From Campylobacter hyointestinalis subsp. hyointestinalis (GTDB lineage: Bacteria; Campylobacterota; Campylobacteria; Campylobacterales; Campylobacteraceae): a DNA stretch of 64,000 nucleotides. The DNA lies in NCBI RefSeq assembly GCF_013372145.1, contig NZ_CP053827.1, positions 1,240,001 to 1,304,000 on the forward strand. The letters run 5' to 3'. This document shows positions 45,604 to 57,885 of this stretch, in pieces; the first letter of the stretch is position 1, and each line of letters starts with the position of its first letter. The translations under genes and the position numbers were made by a program. Under the pieces are notes generated by a model. That model ran no database searches and was not told the origin of the DNA. It saw only the letters and a program-made list of their open reading frames with translations.

Positions 45604-45694
45604 TGGCGGACAGAGAGGGATTTGAACCCTCGAAGCCCGATTAAGACTTGCACCCTTAGCAGGGGTGTGGTTTCAGCCGCTCACCCATCTGTCC
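45604..45694 (-). tRNA. tRNA-Ser (anticodon GCT)
   Basis: A 91-base class II tRNA with encoded CCA; acceptor GGACAGA/TCTGTCC, anticodon loop CTGCTAA in a CACCC/GGGTG stem, and a long variable arm. It is separated from the Thr-Tyr-Gly-Thr group by about 200 bases in which nothing else was seen. Confidence 0.94.
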
Positions 45695-45779
45695 TTAAAA
45701 GTGAATTGAGATTATACTCTTTTGCCACTTAAATTATACTTAAATTTACGCAATTTATACATACTGCGATTATCGAGAT

Positions 45780-46481
45780 TTAAAGTAAATTTATATCAGA
45801 TATTTTAGTTAATATTTTTTGAGTGATTTCTCTAGGATCATTTGCTTCATATATAGGTCGTCCTACTACTATAAAATCAGATAAACTCTCTTTTGCCATA
45901 TCTAAATTCGCGACTCTTTTTTGATCGTTAATAGCTTCTCCAAAAGGTCTTATACCAGGAGTTAAAGTCAAAAATTCCCTAGACGTAGCGTCTTTAATGA
46001 GCAGACTTTCATAGACCGAGCATACCATACCATCAAGCCCACATTCATAAGCGATCTTTGAGAAATTAACAACGCTATCTTTTATATTTGCACTATATAT
46101 CTGCTTAAAAACGGCTTCATCAAAGCTAGTTAGTGCGGACACGGCTAAAACTATGGGTCTGTACTCAAGCTTAGCCAAACGGTCCATAACTGTATCCATA
46201 GCTATTTTACCGGCACTTGCGTGTAAATTTATCATATCAACGCCTATTTTTGATATCACTTCACAAGCATCGGCCATAGTATTTGGTATATCATAAATTT
46301 TAAGATCTAAAAATATCTTAAAATCACCAGTTTTTTTTATATCTTCTATAAATTTAGCACCATCTCTTAGATAGCTTCTAAGCCCGACTTTTAGCCAAAC
46401 ATCAAGCCCTTTTAGCTCATTTATTAGCTTTATACATTCATCATAACTAGCAAGATCAAGGGCAACGCAAAGTTTCATCAT
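45780..46481 (-). CDS. pyrF: orotidine 5'-phosphate decarboxylase
   Basis: A 233-residue barrel enzyme making UMP from OMP. The catalytic Lys/Asp array is in [19 protein letters not shown]; the phosphate loop is near [11 protein letters not shown]. Two ATG codons (46481, 46478) follow AAGG; the first overlaps the nusB stop. It is the last gene of the kdsA-to-pyrF operon. Confidence 0.96.
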   Translation of the reverse strand: MMKLCVALDLASYDECIKLINELKGLDVWLKVGLRSYLRDGAKFIEDIKKTGDFKIFLDLKIYDIPNTMADACEVISKIGVDMINLHASAGKIAMDTVMDRLAKLEYRPIVLAVSALTSFDEAVFKQIYSANIKDSVVNFSKIAYECGLDGMVCSVYESLLIKDATSREFLTLTPGIRPFGEAINDQKRVANLDMAKESLSDFIVVGRPIYEANDPREITQKILTKISDINLL

Positions 46482-46873
46482 TTCACCTTGCTTATAGCAT
46501 CTAAAACGCCGTTTATAAACCTGGTAGATGAGTCAGATCCTAGCTCATTTCCGAGCATGACTGCTTCATTGATGATGATAGCATCATCCGTGTTAGTAAA
46601 TTTGATCTCATACGCACCAAGCCTTAGTATAGCTCGCTCTACGCTCCCTATCTCACCCAGCTTCCATTTTCCAAGATGGATATTTAGAGCTTCATCTATC
46701 AAGTCTAAGTTTTGTAAAACACCATTATAAAGCTCTAAAGTAAAATTCTTTTGATCGTTCCTTATTTTTTTTTCTTCTAAAAATTCTTCGGCAAACTCGT
46801 CCATCTCGCTGCCCATCTCATTTGCATAAAGTAAGCTCACGACGCTCTGTCTTACTTGATGTCTAGTTGCCAT
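46478..46873 (-). CDS. nusB: transcription antitermination factor NusB
   Basis: A 131-residue all-helical partner of NusE (S10) in rRNA antitermination. [20 protein letters not shown] and the C-terminal [20 protein letters not shown] are characteristic. It overlaps ribH by 11 bases and pyrF by four, so the three are translated in step. Confidence 0.95.
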   Translation of the reverse strand: MATRHQVRQSVVSLLYANEMGSEMDEFAEEFLEEKKIRNDQKNFTLELYNGVLQNLDLIDEALNIHLGKWKLGEIGSVERAILRLGAYEIKFTNTDDAIIINEAVMLGNELGSDSSTRFINGVLDAISKVK

Positions 46874-47345
46874 ATGAAGCCTTTATATTTTTATATAAAT
46901 TTAGTAGTTCAACTACTCCAGTCATCGCTTCAAAGCCTTTATTTCCAGCTTTGCTACCTGCTCTTTGAATTGCTTGTTCGATGTTATCTACAGTTAAAAC
47001 ACCAAAAGTTACTGGTTTACCATACTTTAAAGTTACACTTGCTATACCTTTTGTAGTTTCAGCACTTACGTAGTCAAAATGTGGCGTACTTCCTCTTATC
47101 ACAGCTCCAACACAGCAAACCGCGTCCCATTTTCCGCTACTTAAAACTTTTTCTAACGCCATAGGTATCTCAAATGCACCAGGAACCAAGATAAGATCTA
47201 AGTTTTCTTCTTTTCCGCCGTGTCTTAAAAAGGCGTCTTTTGCACCTTCTACTAGCCTATCTGTGATTATGTGGTTAAATCTTGCATTTATGATAGCGAC
47301 TTTTTCGTTGCCTTTTAAACTCAAATTTCCTTCTATTATATTCAT
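46863..47345 (-). CDS. ribH: 6,7-dimethyl-8-ribityllumazine synthase
   Basis: A 160-residue penultimate enzyme of riboflavin synthesis. [30 protein letters not shown] and [18 protein letters not shown] are the conserved substrate-binding blocks, with the catalytic His in PHFDYV. The ribH-nusB link is widespread in bacteria. The ATG follows AAGGAG. Confidence 0.97.
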   Translation of the reverse strand: MNIIEGNLSLKGNEKVAIINARFNHIITDRLVEGAKDAFLRHGGKEENLDLILVPGAFEIPMALEKVLSSGKWDAVCCVGAVIRGSTPHFDYVSAETTKGIASVTLKYGKPVTFGVLTVDNIEQAIQRAGSKAGNKGFEAMTGVVELLNLYKNIKASYGN

Positions 47346-47355
47346 TTTTTTCTCC

Positions 47356-47679
47356 TTATATTATCTTTAACATTATAACACTAAAAATTATCAAAAATAG
47401 ATAAAATAGCTTTTTCAAACCTAACTTTTCTTTATTTATCAAAACACCAACCCCAACAGCGCCTATAGCTCCTATACCCGTCCAAATAGCGTAGCTCACA
47501 GACATTGCTAAGCTTTGCATAGCAAACCTAAGCAGACTAAGAGAGCAGGTAAAAGTAATGACTATAAATAAGAAATTTATTATTTTTTTGATACCGCTAG
47601 AATGCCCATATTTATTTAAAAAAACAACACCTAAAACTTCAAATCCGCCGGCTAAAATAAGAGCTAAAAAATGTATCAA
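47356..47679 (-). CDS. SMR-family small exporter, subunit of a pair
   Basis: A 107-residue four-helix inner-membrane protein. The membrane-embedded Glu of helix 1 is in [12 protein letters not shown], the central feature of EmrE/SugE/Ykk proteins. The helix 3 segment [20 protein letters not shown] is typical of SMR proteins. Its start overlaps the stop of the next SMR gene by four bases. Paired SMR genes usually act as heterodimers with opposite membrane topology, as YkkCD does. Confidence 0.85.
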   Translation of the reverse strand: MIHFLALILAGGFEVLGVVFLNKYGHSSGIKKIINFLFIVITFTCSLSLLRFAMQSLAMSVSYAIWTGIGAIGAVGVGVLINKEKLGLKKLFYLFLIIFSVIMLKII

Positions 47680-47999
47680 TTTTTTACACCTTTGATCCCT
47701 AAAACTCCGACTAAAAGTGTAGCTATGAAAAATAGCCTTAAATAATCAACGCTATTTCTATTAAAATAATCAGTCAAAATTTCAGCACTTACTATAAATA
47801 AAGTTCCAAAACCTATAAATAAAGTATAAGCAACACTTGCCAAAAGATACTTAAACGCACTCATAAATGAGAAAAAACTCACACAGATAAAGCAGATAGT
47901 TATAAGATACTCCAAATTTGAATCCGCATGTTTTAGCCCATAAGCCCATCCACATTCAAAAATCGCACCTAATAAAACAAAAAATAGACCTTTGTTCAT
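47676..47999 (-). CDS. SMR-family small exporter, partner subunit
   Basis: A 107-residue four-helix protein with the helix 1 Glu in LGAIFECGWAYGLKHAD. The GWAxGLKxxD stretch resembles the SugE/Gdx side of the family, whose known members export guanidinium. Helix 3 is LLASVAYTLFIGFGTLFIVS. The start overlaps the kdsA stop as TAATG. Substrate is unproven: either guanidinium-like or small quaternary cations. Confidence 0.85.
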   Translation of the reverse strand: MNKGLFFVLLGAIFECGWAYGLKHADSNLEYLITICFICVSFFSFMSAFKYLLASVAYTLFIGFGTLFIVSAEILTDYFNRNSVDYLRLFFIATLLVGVLGIKGVKN

Positions 48000-48796
48000 T
48001 AAGACACAATTTCCCTGATACGTTTTATCTCTTCTATGTTTTTTTCTAACGCTTCAAGAGTAAGCATATTGGCTCCATCGCAAAGCGCTTCACAAGGATT
48101 TATGTGAGTTTCATAGAAAAATCCCTCTACCCCAACAGCTGCCGCAGCTCTTGCTAAGTACGGCACAAATCTACTATCTCCTCCGCTAGTAGCGCCATTT
48201 GCACTAGGCATTTGTACGCTATGAGTTGCATCAAAAATCACAGGAGCGAATTCTTTCATAACGACTAAACTTCTCATATCTACGACCAAATTTCCATAGC
48301 CAAACGTACTTCCTCTCTCACAAAGATATACTCCGTTTTGCTTTGCGATATCATGACCAAACCCACTGACTCCCCTTGTCTCAAGCACTTTTTTAACGCT
48401 ATGTTTCATAGCATCTGGAGCTAAAAATTGACCTTTTTTGATATTTACCATAGCTTTTGTCTTTGCAGCGGCTACTAAAAGATCTGTTTGGCGACACAAA
48501 AAAGCTGGAATTTGCAAAGCATCTGCGACCTCAGCAGTTGGCGCTGCTTGATAGCTTTCGTGGATATCTGTTAAAATCTTAAATCCAAATTCCTTTTTAA
48601 CCTCACCAAGTATCTTTAGCCCTTCTTCAAGCCCAGGTCCTCTAAAACTACTTATGCTAGTACGATTTGCCTTATCAAAACTAGATTTAAAATAAAAATC
48701 TATCCAGCCCATTTCATTAAATTTAGCCAACTTTTGAGCAACTTTAAAAACCAAATCCCTACTTTCGATGACACAAGGTCCTGCTATTAAAACCAT
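47999..48796 (-). CDS. kdsA: 3-deoxy-8-phosphooctulonate (KDO-8-P) synthase
   Basis: A 265-residue enzyme joining arabinose 5-phosphate and PEP to make the KDO precursor of lipopolysaccharide core. [10 protein letters not shown], the [19 protein letters not shown] block and the end segment [19 protein letters not shown] mark the family; the [18 protein letters not shown] stretch carries the conserved Asn/Asp. First gene of the operon with SMR, ribH, nusB and pyrF. Confidence 0.96.
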   Translation of the reverse strand: MVLIAGPCVIESRDLVFKVAQKLAKFNEMGWIDFYFKSSFDKANRTSISSFRGPGLEEGLKILGEVKKEFGFKILTDIHESYQAAPTAEVADALQIPAFLCRQTDLLVAAAKTKAMVNIKKGQFLAPDAMKHSVKKVLETRGVSGFGHDIAKQNGVYLCERGSTFGYGNLVVDMRSLVVMKEFAPVIFDATHSVQMPSANGATSGGDSRFVPYLARAAAAVGVEGFFYETHINPCEALCDGANMLTLEALEKNIEEIKRIREIVS

Positions 48797-48865
48797 ATTT
48801 ATTCCTAAATTTTACGCACTAATTTTTGCACGATTGTAGCTAAAAAGCACTAAATATTTGCTTAC

Positions 48866-49756
48866 TCATTTTTCTGAGGCTATCAAAATTCCGCTTATGA
48901 TGATCAGGCTTATACCACATAGTGCAGCCATATTTGGAAGCGAATCTCCAAGCATCAACCCAAAAAGTAAGCTAAATAAAACATCACTATAACTCACCGC
49001 TGCGACTACTCCAGCTTTTTTACTAGCTGCGTATGCTTTTGTTAGATAAATTTGAAACCACGCCCCGCAAATTCCCATAAATAAAATATAAATTAATCCA
49101 GTAAAATTCGGTATAATAAATTTAGCAAATATAAAATCCAAATTTTTAAACTCAAAAAACTCACCTAAAACCATACATAAAAGTGGTATAAGTGTTCCGA
49201 AGGTCATAAATGAAAGCACGATTATTCTAGTGTCATAAAACTTTCTAAGTTCCCTTATACTGGTATATGCAAGCGCCGCTCCAATGCCACTGAGCAATCC
49301 AACAAGATCATTTTTAGTCAAACCTAAATTTGGTTGAACTATAAAAATAATACCAAAAAAACCTATAAATATCGCTATCCAGCCTTTAAAGCTTAACTTT
49401 TCTTTAAATATCACTAAGGCAATAAGAGCCGTAAATATCGGAGCTGTTTTTTGGAACGTAAAAGCCGTCGCCAAATTTATCTGAGCTACGTTGTAAAAAA
49501 AAGCAAGTAATCCAAGCGTACCGATAATACCGCGAAAGATTAGCACAAAAGGTCTTCCGCCTTTTTGATGAAGCGGCTTTTTACTAAGCGCAAAAAGTAT
49601 CAGAACAAAACCGATGATATTTCTAAAAAATACAACTTCGATAGAGCTCATATCACTGCTCAAAAGTTTAGCAAATGCTCCAGTTGCTGCAAATAGCACT
49701 GAAGCGATAAGCATATAATAGATCCCCAAATGCCGCATTAAAAATTGCCTATACAC
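48866..49756 (-). CDS. DMT-superfamily (EamA) permease
   Basis: A 296-residue inner-membrane protein with about ten helices in two EamA repeats, the first around SVLFAATGAFAKLLSSDM and FFRNIIGFVLILFA, the second around GLLSGIGAALAYTSIRELRK. GTG 49756 follows GGAG five bases away, so this start was preferred over ATG 49738. The transported metabolite is unknown. It is followed by kdsA on the same strand with about 70 bases between, and is divergent from der. Confidence 0.88.
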   Translation of the reverse strand: MYRQFLMRHLGIYYMLIASVLFAATGAFAKLLSSDMSSIEVVFFRNIIGFVLILFALSKKPLHQKGGRPFVLIFRGIIGTLGLLAFFYNVAQINLATAFTFQKTAPIFTALIALVIFKEKLSFKGWIAIFIGFFGIIFIVQPNLGLTKNDLVGLLSGIGAALAYTSIRELRKFYDTRIIVLSFMTFGTLIPLLCMVLGEFFEFKNLDFIFAKFIIPNFTGLIYILFMGICGAWFQIYLTKAYAASKKAGVVAAVSYSDVLFSLLFGLMLGDSLPNMAALCGISLIIISGILIASEK

Positions 49757-49881
49757 ATAATCTCCACTTAAATAATTTTAAATTTAGTTTAAATTTAATT
49801 TTTAATTTTAACACGACAAGCCATAATATTTTATAAATTTAGCTATTTTTGGATATAATTGACCGTTTTTAAAGGAAATAT

Positions 49882-51282
49882 ATGAAGAAAGTTATACTAA
49901 TCGGCAGACCGAATGTCGGAAAAAGTTCACTATTTAATCGTTTAGCTAAACAAAGAATAGCCATAACAAGCGACATTAGCGGTACGACAAGAGATACGAA
50001 TAAGACTGAAATTTTTATTGATGATAAAAGTTGCATTTTGATAGACAGCGGCGGACTTGATGATAGTAACGAGATATTTAAAAATGTAAAGATCAAAACA
50101 CTTAGCGAAGCGGCAAACGCCGATATCATCGTATTTATGGTAGATGGTAAAATGCTACCTGATGAGCAAGATAAAAAGATATTTTACGAGCTTTTAAATT
50201 TAAAAAAACCGACCGCGCTCGTCGTAAATAAAGTCGATAGCAAAAAAGACGAAGAGAGAAGCTGGGAATTTAACGAGTTTGGTTCAAAAGAAGTATTTGG
50301 CCTATCTGTAAGCCACAACATAGGCACAGACGAGCTTTGCTCATGGATATACAAGCTTTTGCCAGAAACAACTATAAAAGCAGATATGAGCGATGATTTT
50401 GACGAATTTTTAGAAGGCTTTGACGAAAAAGGTGAGATAGATATAGAAAAACCGAGTGTTGATTATGAAACAAAAAACATAAAAGTAGGAATAATCGGCA
50501 GAGTAAATGTCGGTAAATCAAGCCTTCTAAACGCTCTTGTAAAAGAAGATCGTTCAGTCGTAAGTAAGATTGCTGGAACCACGATAGATCCAGTCAATGA
50601 AAGCTATGTCTATGAAGATAGAGTTTTTGAGTTTGTAGATACAGCAGGCATTAGAAAACGCGGAAAAATAGAAGGTATAGAAAGATTTGCACTAAATAGA
50701 ACAGAAAAAATCTTAGAAGAATCAGACATAGCATTACTAGTTCTTGACGCAAGTGAGCCACTTACAGAACTAGATGAGAGGATAGCAGGACTGGGAGCTA
50801 AGTTTGAGCTAGGACTTATCATAGTTTTAAACAAATGGGACAAAGAGCACGGTGATTTTGATAAAGTCGTTTTTGAGCTAAGAGATAAATTTAAATTCCT
50901 AGCTTACGCTCCTATCATTAGCGTTAGCGCACTTGGCGGAAAAAGAGTTCATAAACTATATCCACTCATTCTTGAAGTTTATAAAAACTATACTCAAAAA
51001 ATCAAAACTTCAAGGCTAAATGAAGTCATCGAAGAAGCAGTTCGTACTCATCCAGTACCACGTGATCACGGTAAAATAGTTAAAATCTACTACGGCGCTC
51101 AGTTTGGATTTGCTCCTCCAAAGATCGCTTTAGTGATGAATAAACCAAGATCTCTCCATTTTAGTTACAAAAGATATCTTTTAAATAAACTAAGAGAAAA
51201 TTTCGAATTAAACGGAACTCCGGTGATTTTAATACCTAAAAATCGTAGCCAAAAAGAGAGCGCAGAAAATGAAAATAGATAA
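49882..51282 (+). CDS. der: ribosome biogenesis GTPase Der (EngA)
   Basis: A 466-residue protein with two GTPase domains in tandem, unique to this family: G1 loops [14 protein letters not shown] (about residues 8-21) and [14 protein letters not shown] (about 203-216), and a KH-like C-terminal domain with KYYGAQFG-like text. It is needed for 50S assembly. Its 3' end overlaps aroK by 14 bases. First gene of der-aroK-trpS-serS-pflB. Confidence 0.96.
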   Translation: MKKVILIGRPNVGKSSLFNRLAKQRIAITSDISGTTRDTNKTEIFIDDKSCILIDSGGLDDSNEIFKNVKIKTLSEAANADIIVFMVDGKMLPDEQDKKIFYELLNLKKPTALVVNKVDSKKDEERSWEFNEFGSKEVFGLSVSHNIGTDELCSWIYKLLPETTIKADMSDDFDEFLEGFDEKGEIDIEKPSVDYETKNIKVGIIGRVNVGKSSLLNALVKEDRSVVSKIAGTTIDPVNESYVYEDRVFEFVDTAGIRKRGKIEGIERFALNRTEKILEESDIALLVLDASEPLTELDERIAGLGAKFELGLIIVLNKWDKEHGDFDKVVFELRDKFKFLAYAPIISVSALGGKRVHKLYPLILEVYKNYTQKIKTSRLNEVIEEAVRTHPVPRDHGKIVKIYYGAQFGFAPPKIALVMNKPRSLHFSYKRYLLNKLRENFELNGTPVILIPKNRSQKESAENENR

Positions 51283-51793
51283 GAATATAGTTTTGATAGG
51301 ATTTATGGGAGTCGGAAAAGGCACTATAGCAAGGGCTTTAAGCAAAAAAATAGGAGTTTTTGCTATAGACGGTGATGATATGATAGAAAGCTATGCAAAT
51401 AAAAAAATAAAAAAAATTTTTGAAGATGATGGTGAAGAAGCATTTAGAAAGATAGAAAAAGATTTAGCTAAATTCTTAGAAAACGAAGTCAAGGGAGCCA
51501 TCATATCTACTGGCGGCGGTTTTTACAAAGTAAAAAATTTAAATAAAATAGGAACCGTTATATACTTAAAATCAAGCTTTGATAAGATAATAGATAGATT
51601 ACAAAACTCAAGCAATAGTGAGAAAAAATTTGCTAAACGACCGCTTTTATCAAATTTACAAAAGGCAAAAGAGCTTCATGGACTTAGAGATAAAGAATAT
51701 GAAAAAAAGGCAAATTTTGTGATAAACGTAGAAGATAAATCTGCAGATAAAATCGCGAAAGAAATCATCAAAATATTAAATTTAAAGAGATAA
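51269..51793 (+). CDS. aroK: shikimate kinase
   Basis: A 174-residue enzyme phosphorylating shikimate for aromatic amino acid synthesis. The substrate-binding [10 protein letters not shown], the Arg in EEAFRKIE and the TGGGF loop are present. The P-loop reads GFMGVGKGT, with Gly where most shikimate kinases have the magnesium-binding Ser (GKST). It overlaps der by 14 bases. Function is expected from context and all other motifs. Confidence 0.9.
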   Translation: MKIDKNIVLIGFMGVGKGTIARALSKKIGVFAIDGDDMIESYANKKIKKIFEDDGEEAFRKIEKDLAKFLENEVKGAIISTGGGFYKVKNLNKIGTVIYLKSSFDKIIDRLQNSSNSEKKFAKRPLLSNLQKAKELHGLRDKEYEKKANFVINVEDKSADKIAKEIIKILNLKR

Positions 51794-51804
51794 AAGGATA
51801 ACAG

Positions 51805-52776
51805 TTGAGAACTTTAACAGGACTTCAACCTTCAGGAAAGCTACATTTAGGAAATTATTTTGCCAGCATAAAACCTATGGTCGATACTCAAAACTTGGGC
51901 AATGACGATATGTTTATGTTTATCGCGAACTATCACGCTATGACTTCAGTAAATGAAGCAAAAAAGCTAAAAGACAGCACTTTTGAAGCTGCGTGTGCAT
52001 TTTTAGCACTTGGCATAGATCCGAACAAATCAACATTTTGGGTTCAAAGCGACGTCAAAGACGTGCTTGAGCTTTACTGGATACTAAGCCAGCTAACTCC
52101 TATGGGTCTAGTCGAGCGTGCTCATGCCTATAAAGACAAAGTCGCAAAAGGATTTGAAGCTCATCACGGACTTTTTAGCTATCCTGTTTTGATGGCCGCA
52201 GACATCTTACTTTTTAACTCAAACATAGTTCCAGTAGGAAAAGATCAAATTCAACACGTCGAGATAGCACGTGATTTGGCTATCAAATTTAACAATGCAC
52301 ACGGAGATATATTTACTCTTCCTGAAGCTGGAGTCCAGCAAAATGTAGCTACTGTTCCAGGTATTGACGGAGCTAAAATGAGTAAAAGCTATGGAAATAC
52401 GATAGATATTTTCAGCGATGCAAAAACTCTAAAAAAACAGTGTAGCTCTATAGTGACAGACTCAACCCCATTAGAAGCTCCAAAACAGTGGAAAAACTGC
52501 AATATTTTTAACATAGCAAAACTATTTTTAAATTCCAAAGAGCAAGAAGAACTTGCGGCTAGATACGAAAAAGGCGGTGAGGGTTACGGGCATTTTAAAA
52601 TGTATCTAAATGAGCTTGTTTGGAACTATTTTGCTGAGGCTAGAGAAAAATTTGAATACTACATAAATCATAAAGATGAAGTTTATGATATTCTTGATAC
52701 TGGAGCAAAAAAAGCTAAAAACGTAGCGTCCCAGACGATGCAAAAAGTAAGAGACGCCGTGGGAATTTATAGATAA
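51805..52776 (+). CDS. trpS: tryptophanyl-tRNA synthetase
   Basis: A 323-residue class I synthetase. The ATP-binding HIGH-like LHLGNYFA follows GLQPSGK (about residues 6-20), and GAKMSKSYGNTI is the KMSKS loop. It starts at TTG 51805 with AAAAGGA upstream. It is 11 bases after aroK and 9 before serS. Confidence 0.97.
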   Translation: MRTLTGLQPSGKLHLGNYFASIKPMVDTQNLGNDDMFMFIANYHAMTSVNEAKKLKDSTFEAACAFLALGIDPNKSTFWVQSDVKDVLELYWILSQLTPMGLVERAHAYKDKVAKGFEAHHGLFSYPVLMAADILLFNSNIVPVGKDQIQHVEIARDLAIKFNNAHGDIFTLPEAGVQQNVATVPGIDGAKMSKSYGNTIDIFSDAKTLKKQCSSIVTDSTPLEAPKQWKNCNIFNIAKLFLNSKEQEELAARYEKGGEGYGHFKMYLNELVWNYFAEAREKFEYYINHKDEVYDILDTGAKKAKNVASQTMQKVRDAVGIYR

Positions 52777-54030
<1,254 letters not shown>

Positions 54031-54039
54031 GGATAAGCT

Positions 54040-56364
54040 TTGGCAGATGAGCAAAAAGAAGAAGTAGTTATCTTAGAAAAAGATGACGAAAACAGCATCG
54101 TTCCACTCGAGGAACTTGAAACAAAAGAAGAACCGGTAGTTGAACAGAAGGTTCAAAATAAAAAAAATAATTTTTTGATGTTTGGGCTAATTGGCGGCGG
54201 AGCGTTCATTCTTTTTCTTATCTTGATCTTGGTTTTATTGTTTAAAAATAACGGATCAAGTGATAAAACGCCAAAATTAGAACCTCCAAAAACCGTCAAG
54301 CAAATAGAGATAAAAACATTTAGCCCATCAAAAATCGACGATATGCTAAAAAAGGCAAATAAACTATACGAAAGCGGAAATAAATTTGAAGCGCTTAAAA
54401 TTTATGAAAACGTAGCTATTTACAACGAAGCCTTATCGAACTATAACCTTGGTGTTTCGCAAATGAATCAATATAAATTTAAAGACGCTTTAGAATCGTT
54501 CAAAAAAGCTATAACAAATCAAGAAAATACATCAGTAAGCGCACTAAATGCAGCTGTTTGTGCATTAGAATTAAACGAAATTCAGCTTTTTAAATATTAT
54601 ATAGATATAGCAAATGCATTTTTAGCAGGCGAGTCGGACTCCAGCCTTTATGCTTATTATAATGCTATCATAAACTACTACAAAGGCTACTATATCGAAG
54701 CTCTAAACATACTTGAGAACGCGCCTACAAACAAATATTATGAAAATCAAAAAAACTACCTAAGAGCAAAAATACTCAGCTACTTATATCTTGATAGTGA
54801 TTCTATAAAAGCGCTAAATAAAGTAGATTCATATGACGTAAATTTGCCCCTTGGACTTTTAGAGGCTAGGAGTGGTAATTACGAAATCGCTAAAAAGTAC
54901 TTAAACAAAGCCTTGGTAGATGAAAAAAATGCGAATTTAACGAAACTTGCTATAGCACTTATAAATTTAAAAACTGGGGAATTTGCGCAAGCAGGAATGG
55001 CTCTAAAGGATATAAATGAAAAAAACGAAACTTTTGCATCATCAAAATACCCTATAAAAGCTGCGTTAAATCCGGAACTTTTCGACTTAAATATCGCTCA
55101 AAACAGTTTTGATCTAGAAACATTTTTTAGTATAAATAATATTTATGAAATGCTATTTTACTTTGCACCATACAAAGTTTTTGATGCTAAACAAACTATG
55201 GATTACATAAGAAAAGGTGGCATAAGTCTGTTTTTAGATGAAAATAACGAAGCCGATGAGTATCTAAAAGCAAGCAGAACTCTATCTAAAGCAAATTTAA
55301 ATCTTTCAAAAGCTATAGCAGTAGCGCTGGATTACAACTTAAGAGAAGCAAATTCACAGCTTTTGAATATCACGAAGTTATATACAAACCACTCTATACT
55401 TCACTATAATCTAGCTCTTACTTACGCACAACTTGGAAATTTCTCAGAAAGCTACAAACACTTTATCACGAGCTATCACTTAGATCCAAAAAATCATCTA
55501 AGCGGAGTTTTTGCTATCGTAACTTCTACTATGATAAATAAAGAAAATAAAAAACTTATAGCAGAAGTCATAGAAAATTTAGACCAAGACGGCGCTGTCG
55601 AAGATAGAGATATGTACCACGCTATCATCCAACTGACGCTAGGAAATAAAGGTGCTTTGCTAAACTGGTTAGAAAACGATAAAAGTAAAAATGTGCTAAA
55701 TATAGCTTTTGGTAGCATTGCTAGGTATTTGATAGGAAAAAATGATACGAGCGATAAAAAAACGGAGCAATTAAAAACTATGCTACCAAATGACATTTTG
55801 GTAAATATTCTTAATTTTACATCTAAATTTGATAAAAACAATATCAAAGAATACGCAAAAGATATCCAGTATAACTTTTTTAATAACAAACTGAACAAAG
55901 AGTCGCTTTATGGCGGTGCCAACATAATCCGTGTAAGCTTTACGAAGCTTTTACAAATTTCTGGACTATTGAATGTGCAAAGAGATCGTATAAAAAAAGA
56001 TCTAGAACTTACGAACGATAATCATCAAAATATTATGCAGACATTAGCATATTTAGATCTTTTTACAAACAATTATGAAGAAGCTTATACGATCTATAAT
56101 GATCTTATCGATAACTATAATATGCGAGATTCAAATTCCTTATTTCTAGCAAGTGTAGCTAGTATAGGTGCAAATCACCCAGAAAGTGCTATAGGCTATC
56201 TAAGACTTTCAAAGATCATAGACCCTACTTCAAAAGAGAGTATATTTGCACTAGGTCTTTTGTATCAAGAAGTAGGAAATATAGATGCCGCTATCACTCA
56301 ATACATAAGTTTGGGTGATAGCGATTTTAAAAGTGAATTTTTTACGTTCAATTTAGTAGATTGA
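54040..56364 (+). CDS. pflB: PflB-like TPR protein of the flagellar motor
   Basis: A 774-residue protein with a charged N-terminal cytoplasmic tail (about 45 residues), one membrane helix at about 45-68 (FGLIGGGAFILFLILILVLL), then a long helical repeat region of TPR type. Repeats are visible as KANKLYESGNKFEALKIYEN, LSNYNLGVSQMNQYKFKDAL and HYNLALTYAQLGNFSESYKH. In C. jejuni the gene after der-aroK-trpS-serS is Cj0390, PflB, required for motor rotation, and this matches in place and architecture. Start TTG 54040, ten bases after serS. Its stop abuts the leuA stop. Confidence 0.85.
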   Translation: MADEQKEEVVILEKDDENSIVPLEELETKEEPVVEQKVQNKKNNFLMFGLIGGGAFILFLILILVLLFKNNGSSDKTPKLEPPKTVKQIEIKTFSPSKIDDMLKKANKLYESGNKFEALKIYENVAIYNEALSNYNLGVSQMNQYKFKDALESFKKAITNQENTSVSALNAAVCALELNEIQLFKYYIDIANAFLAGESDSSLYAYYNAIINYYKGYYIEALNILENAPTNKYYENQKNYLRAKILSYLYLDSDSIKALNKVDSYDVNLPLGLLEARSGNYEIAKKYLNKALVDEKNANLTKLAIALINLKTGEFAQAGMALKDINEKNETFASSKYPIKAALNPELFDLNIAQNSFDLETFFSINNIYEMLFYFAPYKVFDAKQTMDYIRKGGISLFLDENNEADEYLKASRTLSKANLNLSKAIAVALDYNLREANSQLLNITKLYTNHSILHYNLALTYAQLGNFSESYKHFITSYHLDPKNHLSGVFAIVTSTMINKENKKLIAEVIENLDQDGAVEDRDMYHAIIQLTLGNKGALLNWLENDKSKNVLNIAFGSIARYLIGKNDTSDKKTEQLKTMLPNDILVNILNFTSKFDKNNIKEYAKDIQYNFFNNKLNKESLYGGANIIRVSFTKLLQISGLLNVQRDRIKKDLELTNDNHQNIMQTLAYLDLFTNNYEEAYTIYNDLIDNYNMRDSNSLFLASVASIGANHPESAIGYLRLSKIIDPTSKESIFALGLLYQEVGNIDAAITQYISLGDSDFKSEFFTFNLVD

Positions 56365-57885
56365 TCATCTATTTTTCATAGATAGATAGCTATTTAAGGC
56401 GCTTACATAAGCTTTGGCGCTAGCCATCATAGTATCGATATCAAGTCCATGACCGATCGTAGCGTTATTTGAGTCTTCAAATACAACTTTTACAGTTATT
56501 TTTGCAAGCGCGTCTTTACCTTGAGAAACCGCATTTACTTTGTAGTCTTTTAGCTCGCCATTGATATTGCTTATCCTATCAATCACTTTAAATATCGCAT
56601 CAGCAGTTCCATTTCCAAGAGCTGCGTCACTTATGATTTCATCATTAAATTTAATACTAACTGCAGCACTAGCGTGACCTTTATTGCAAGAGCTTGTACT
56701 TAGCTTTTCTACCTCGTAAATTTGTGGTATTTTTATGATCTCGTTGCTAACAAGCGCCCTTATATCATCATCAAATATATCTTTTTTCTTATCGCATAGA
56801 TCTTTGAATTTGATAAAAGCTTCATTTAATTCACTATCATCAAGATCAAAACCTAAATTTATAAGTTTATCTTTAAATGCGTGTCGTCCACTATGTTTAC
56901 CCAAAACCAAACTATTTTTCTCAGCTCCGATATCTTCTGCTCTTATGATCTCGTAAGTAGAGGCACATTTTAAAACTCCGTCTTGATGGATCCCGCTCTC
57001 ATGCGCAAATGCATTTTTACCTACGATCGCTTTATTTGGTTGCGGCTCGATACCAGTTATGCTAGCGACCAATCTACTAGTAGCATAGATCTCTTTTGCT
57101 ACAATATCTGTGTAAAGAGGTGCAAACTCGTCATTTCTAGTTTTTAAAGTCATAACTATCTCTTCAAGGGCAGCATTTCCAGCTCTTTCTCCAAGTCCGT
57201 TTATAGTACATTCAACCTGTCTTGCTCCAGCTTTTATACTAGCTAAAGTATTTGCTACTGCAAGCCCCAAATCATTATGATTATGCACGGATATAATGGC
57301 TTTATCACCTATAAATTTAACCATTTCTTCTATCATTTTAGCTATCTCATAAGGCATTCTAAAGCCTACTGTATCTGGTAAATTTAATGTTGTTGCTCCG
57401 GCTTCTACGACTGCTGCGCAAATTTCTTTTAAAAACACTATATCGCTTCTTCCAGCGTCTTCACAGCTAAACTCAACGTCATCTACAAAAGTTTTTGCGT
57501 ATTTTACTGACTCAACGGCTCTTTTAATAACTTCTTCAGGAGCCATTTTTAGCTTATGTTCCATATGGATAGAACTTGTAGCTATAAAAGTGTGGATACG
57601 CCTATTTTTTGCCGGCGCTATAGCGTCTGCAGCCGCTTTGATATCTTTTTCCAAAGCTCTTGCAAGACTAGCTATACGAATATTATTTATCTGTTTTGCG
57701 ATCTGATTTATAGCATCAAAATCGCCTGCACTAGCAGCAGCAAAACCAGCTTCCATAACATCTACACCTAAGCGCTCAAGCTGCAATGCTATTTGGATCT
57801 TTTCTTCCGTATTCATAGAAGCACCTGGGCTTTGCTCGCCATCTCTTAAAGTAGTATCAAATACTATTATTTTATTTTTATCCAT
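56365..57885 (-). CDS. leuA: 2-isopropylmalate synthase
   Basis: A 506-residue first committed enzyme of leucine synthesis, joining acetyl-CoA and 2-oxoisovalerate. The catalytic barrel has [16 protein letters not shown] and the metal ligands in VHNHNDLG; the C-terminal third is the leucine-feedback domain. The convergent pflB stop is directly adjacent, so the two ends share TGATCA with no spacer. A leucine-rich leader peptide precedes it, suggesting attenuation. Confidence 0.97.
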   Translation of the reverse strand: MDKNKIIVFDTTLRDGEQSPGASMNTEEKIQIALQLERLGVDVMEAGFAAASAGDFDAINQIAKQINNIRIASLARALEKDIKAAADAIAPAKNRRIHTFIATSSIHMEHKLKMAPEEVIKRAVESVKYAKTFVDDVEFSCEDAGRSDIVFLKEICAAVVEAGATTLNLPDTVGFRMPYEIAKMIEEMVKFIGDKAIISVHNHNDLGLAVANTLASIKAGARQVECTINGLGERAGNAALEEIVMTLKTRNDEFAPLYTDIVAKEIYATSRLVASITGIEPQPNKAIVGKNAFAHESGIHQDGVLKCASTYEIIRAEDIGAEKNSLVLGKHSGRHAFKDKLINLGFDLDDSELNEAFIKFKDLCDKKKDIFDDDIRALVSNEIIKIPQIYEVEKLSTSSCNKGHASAAVSIKFNDEIISDAALGNGTADAIFKVIDRISNINGELKDYKVNAVSQGKDALAKITVKVVFEDSNNATIGHGLDIDTMMASAKAYVSALNSYLSMKNR

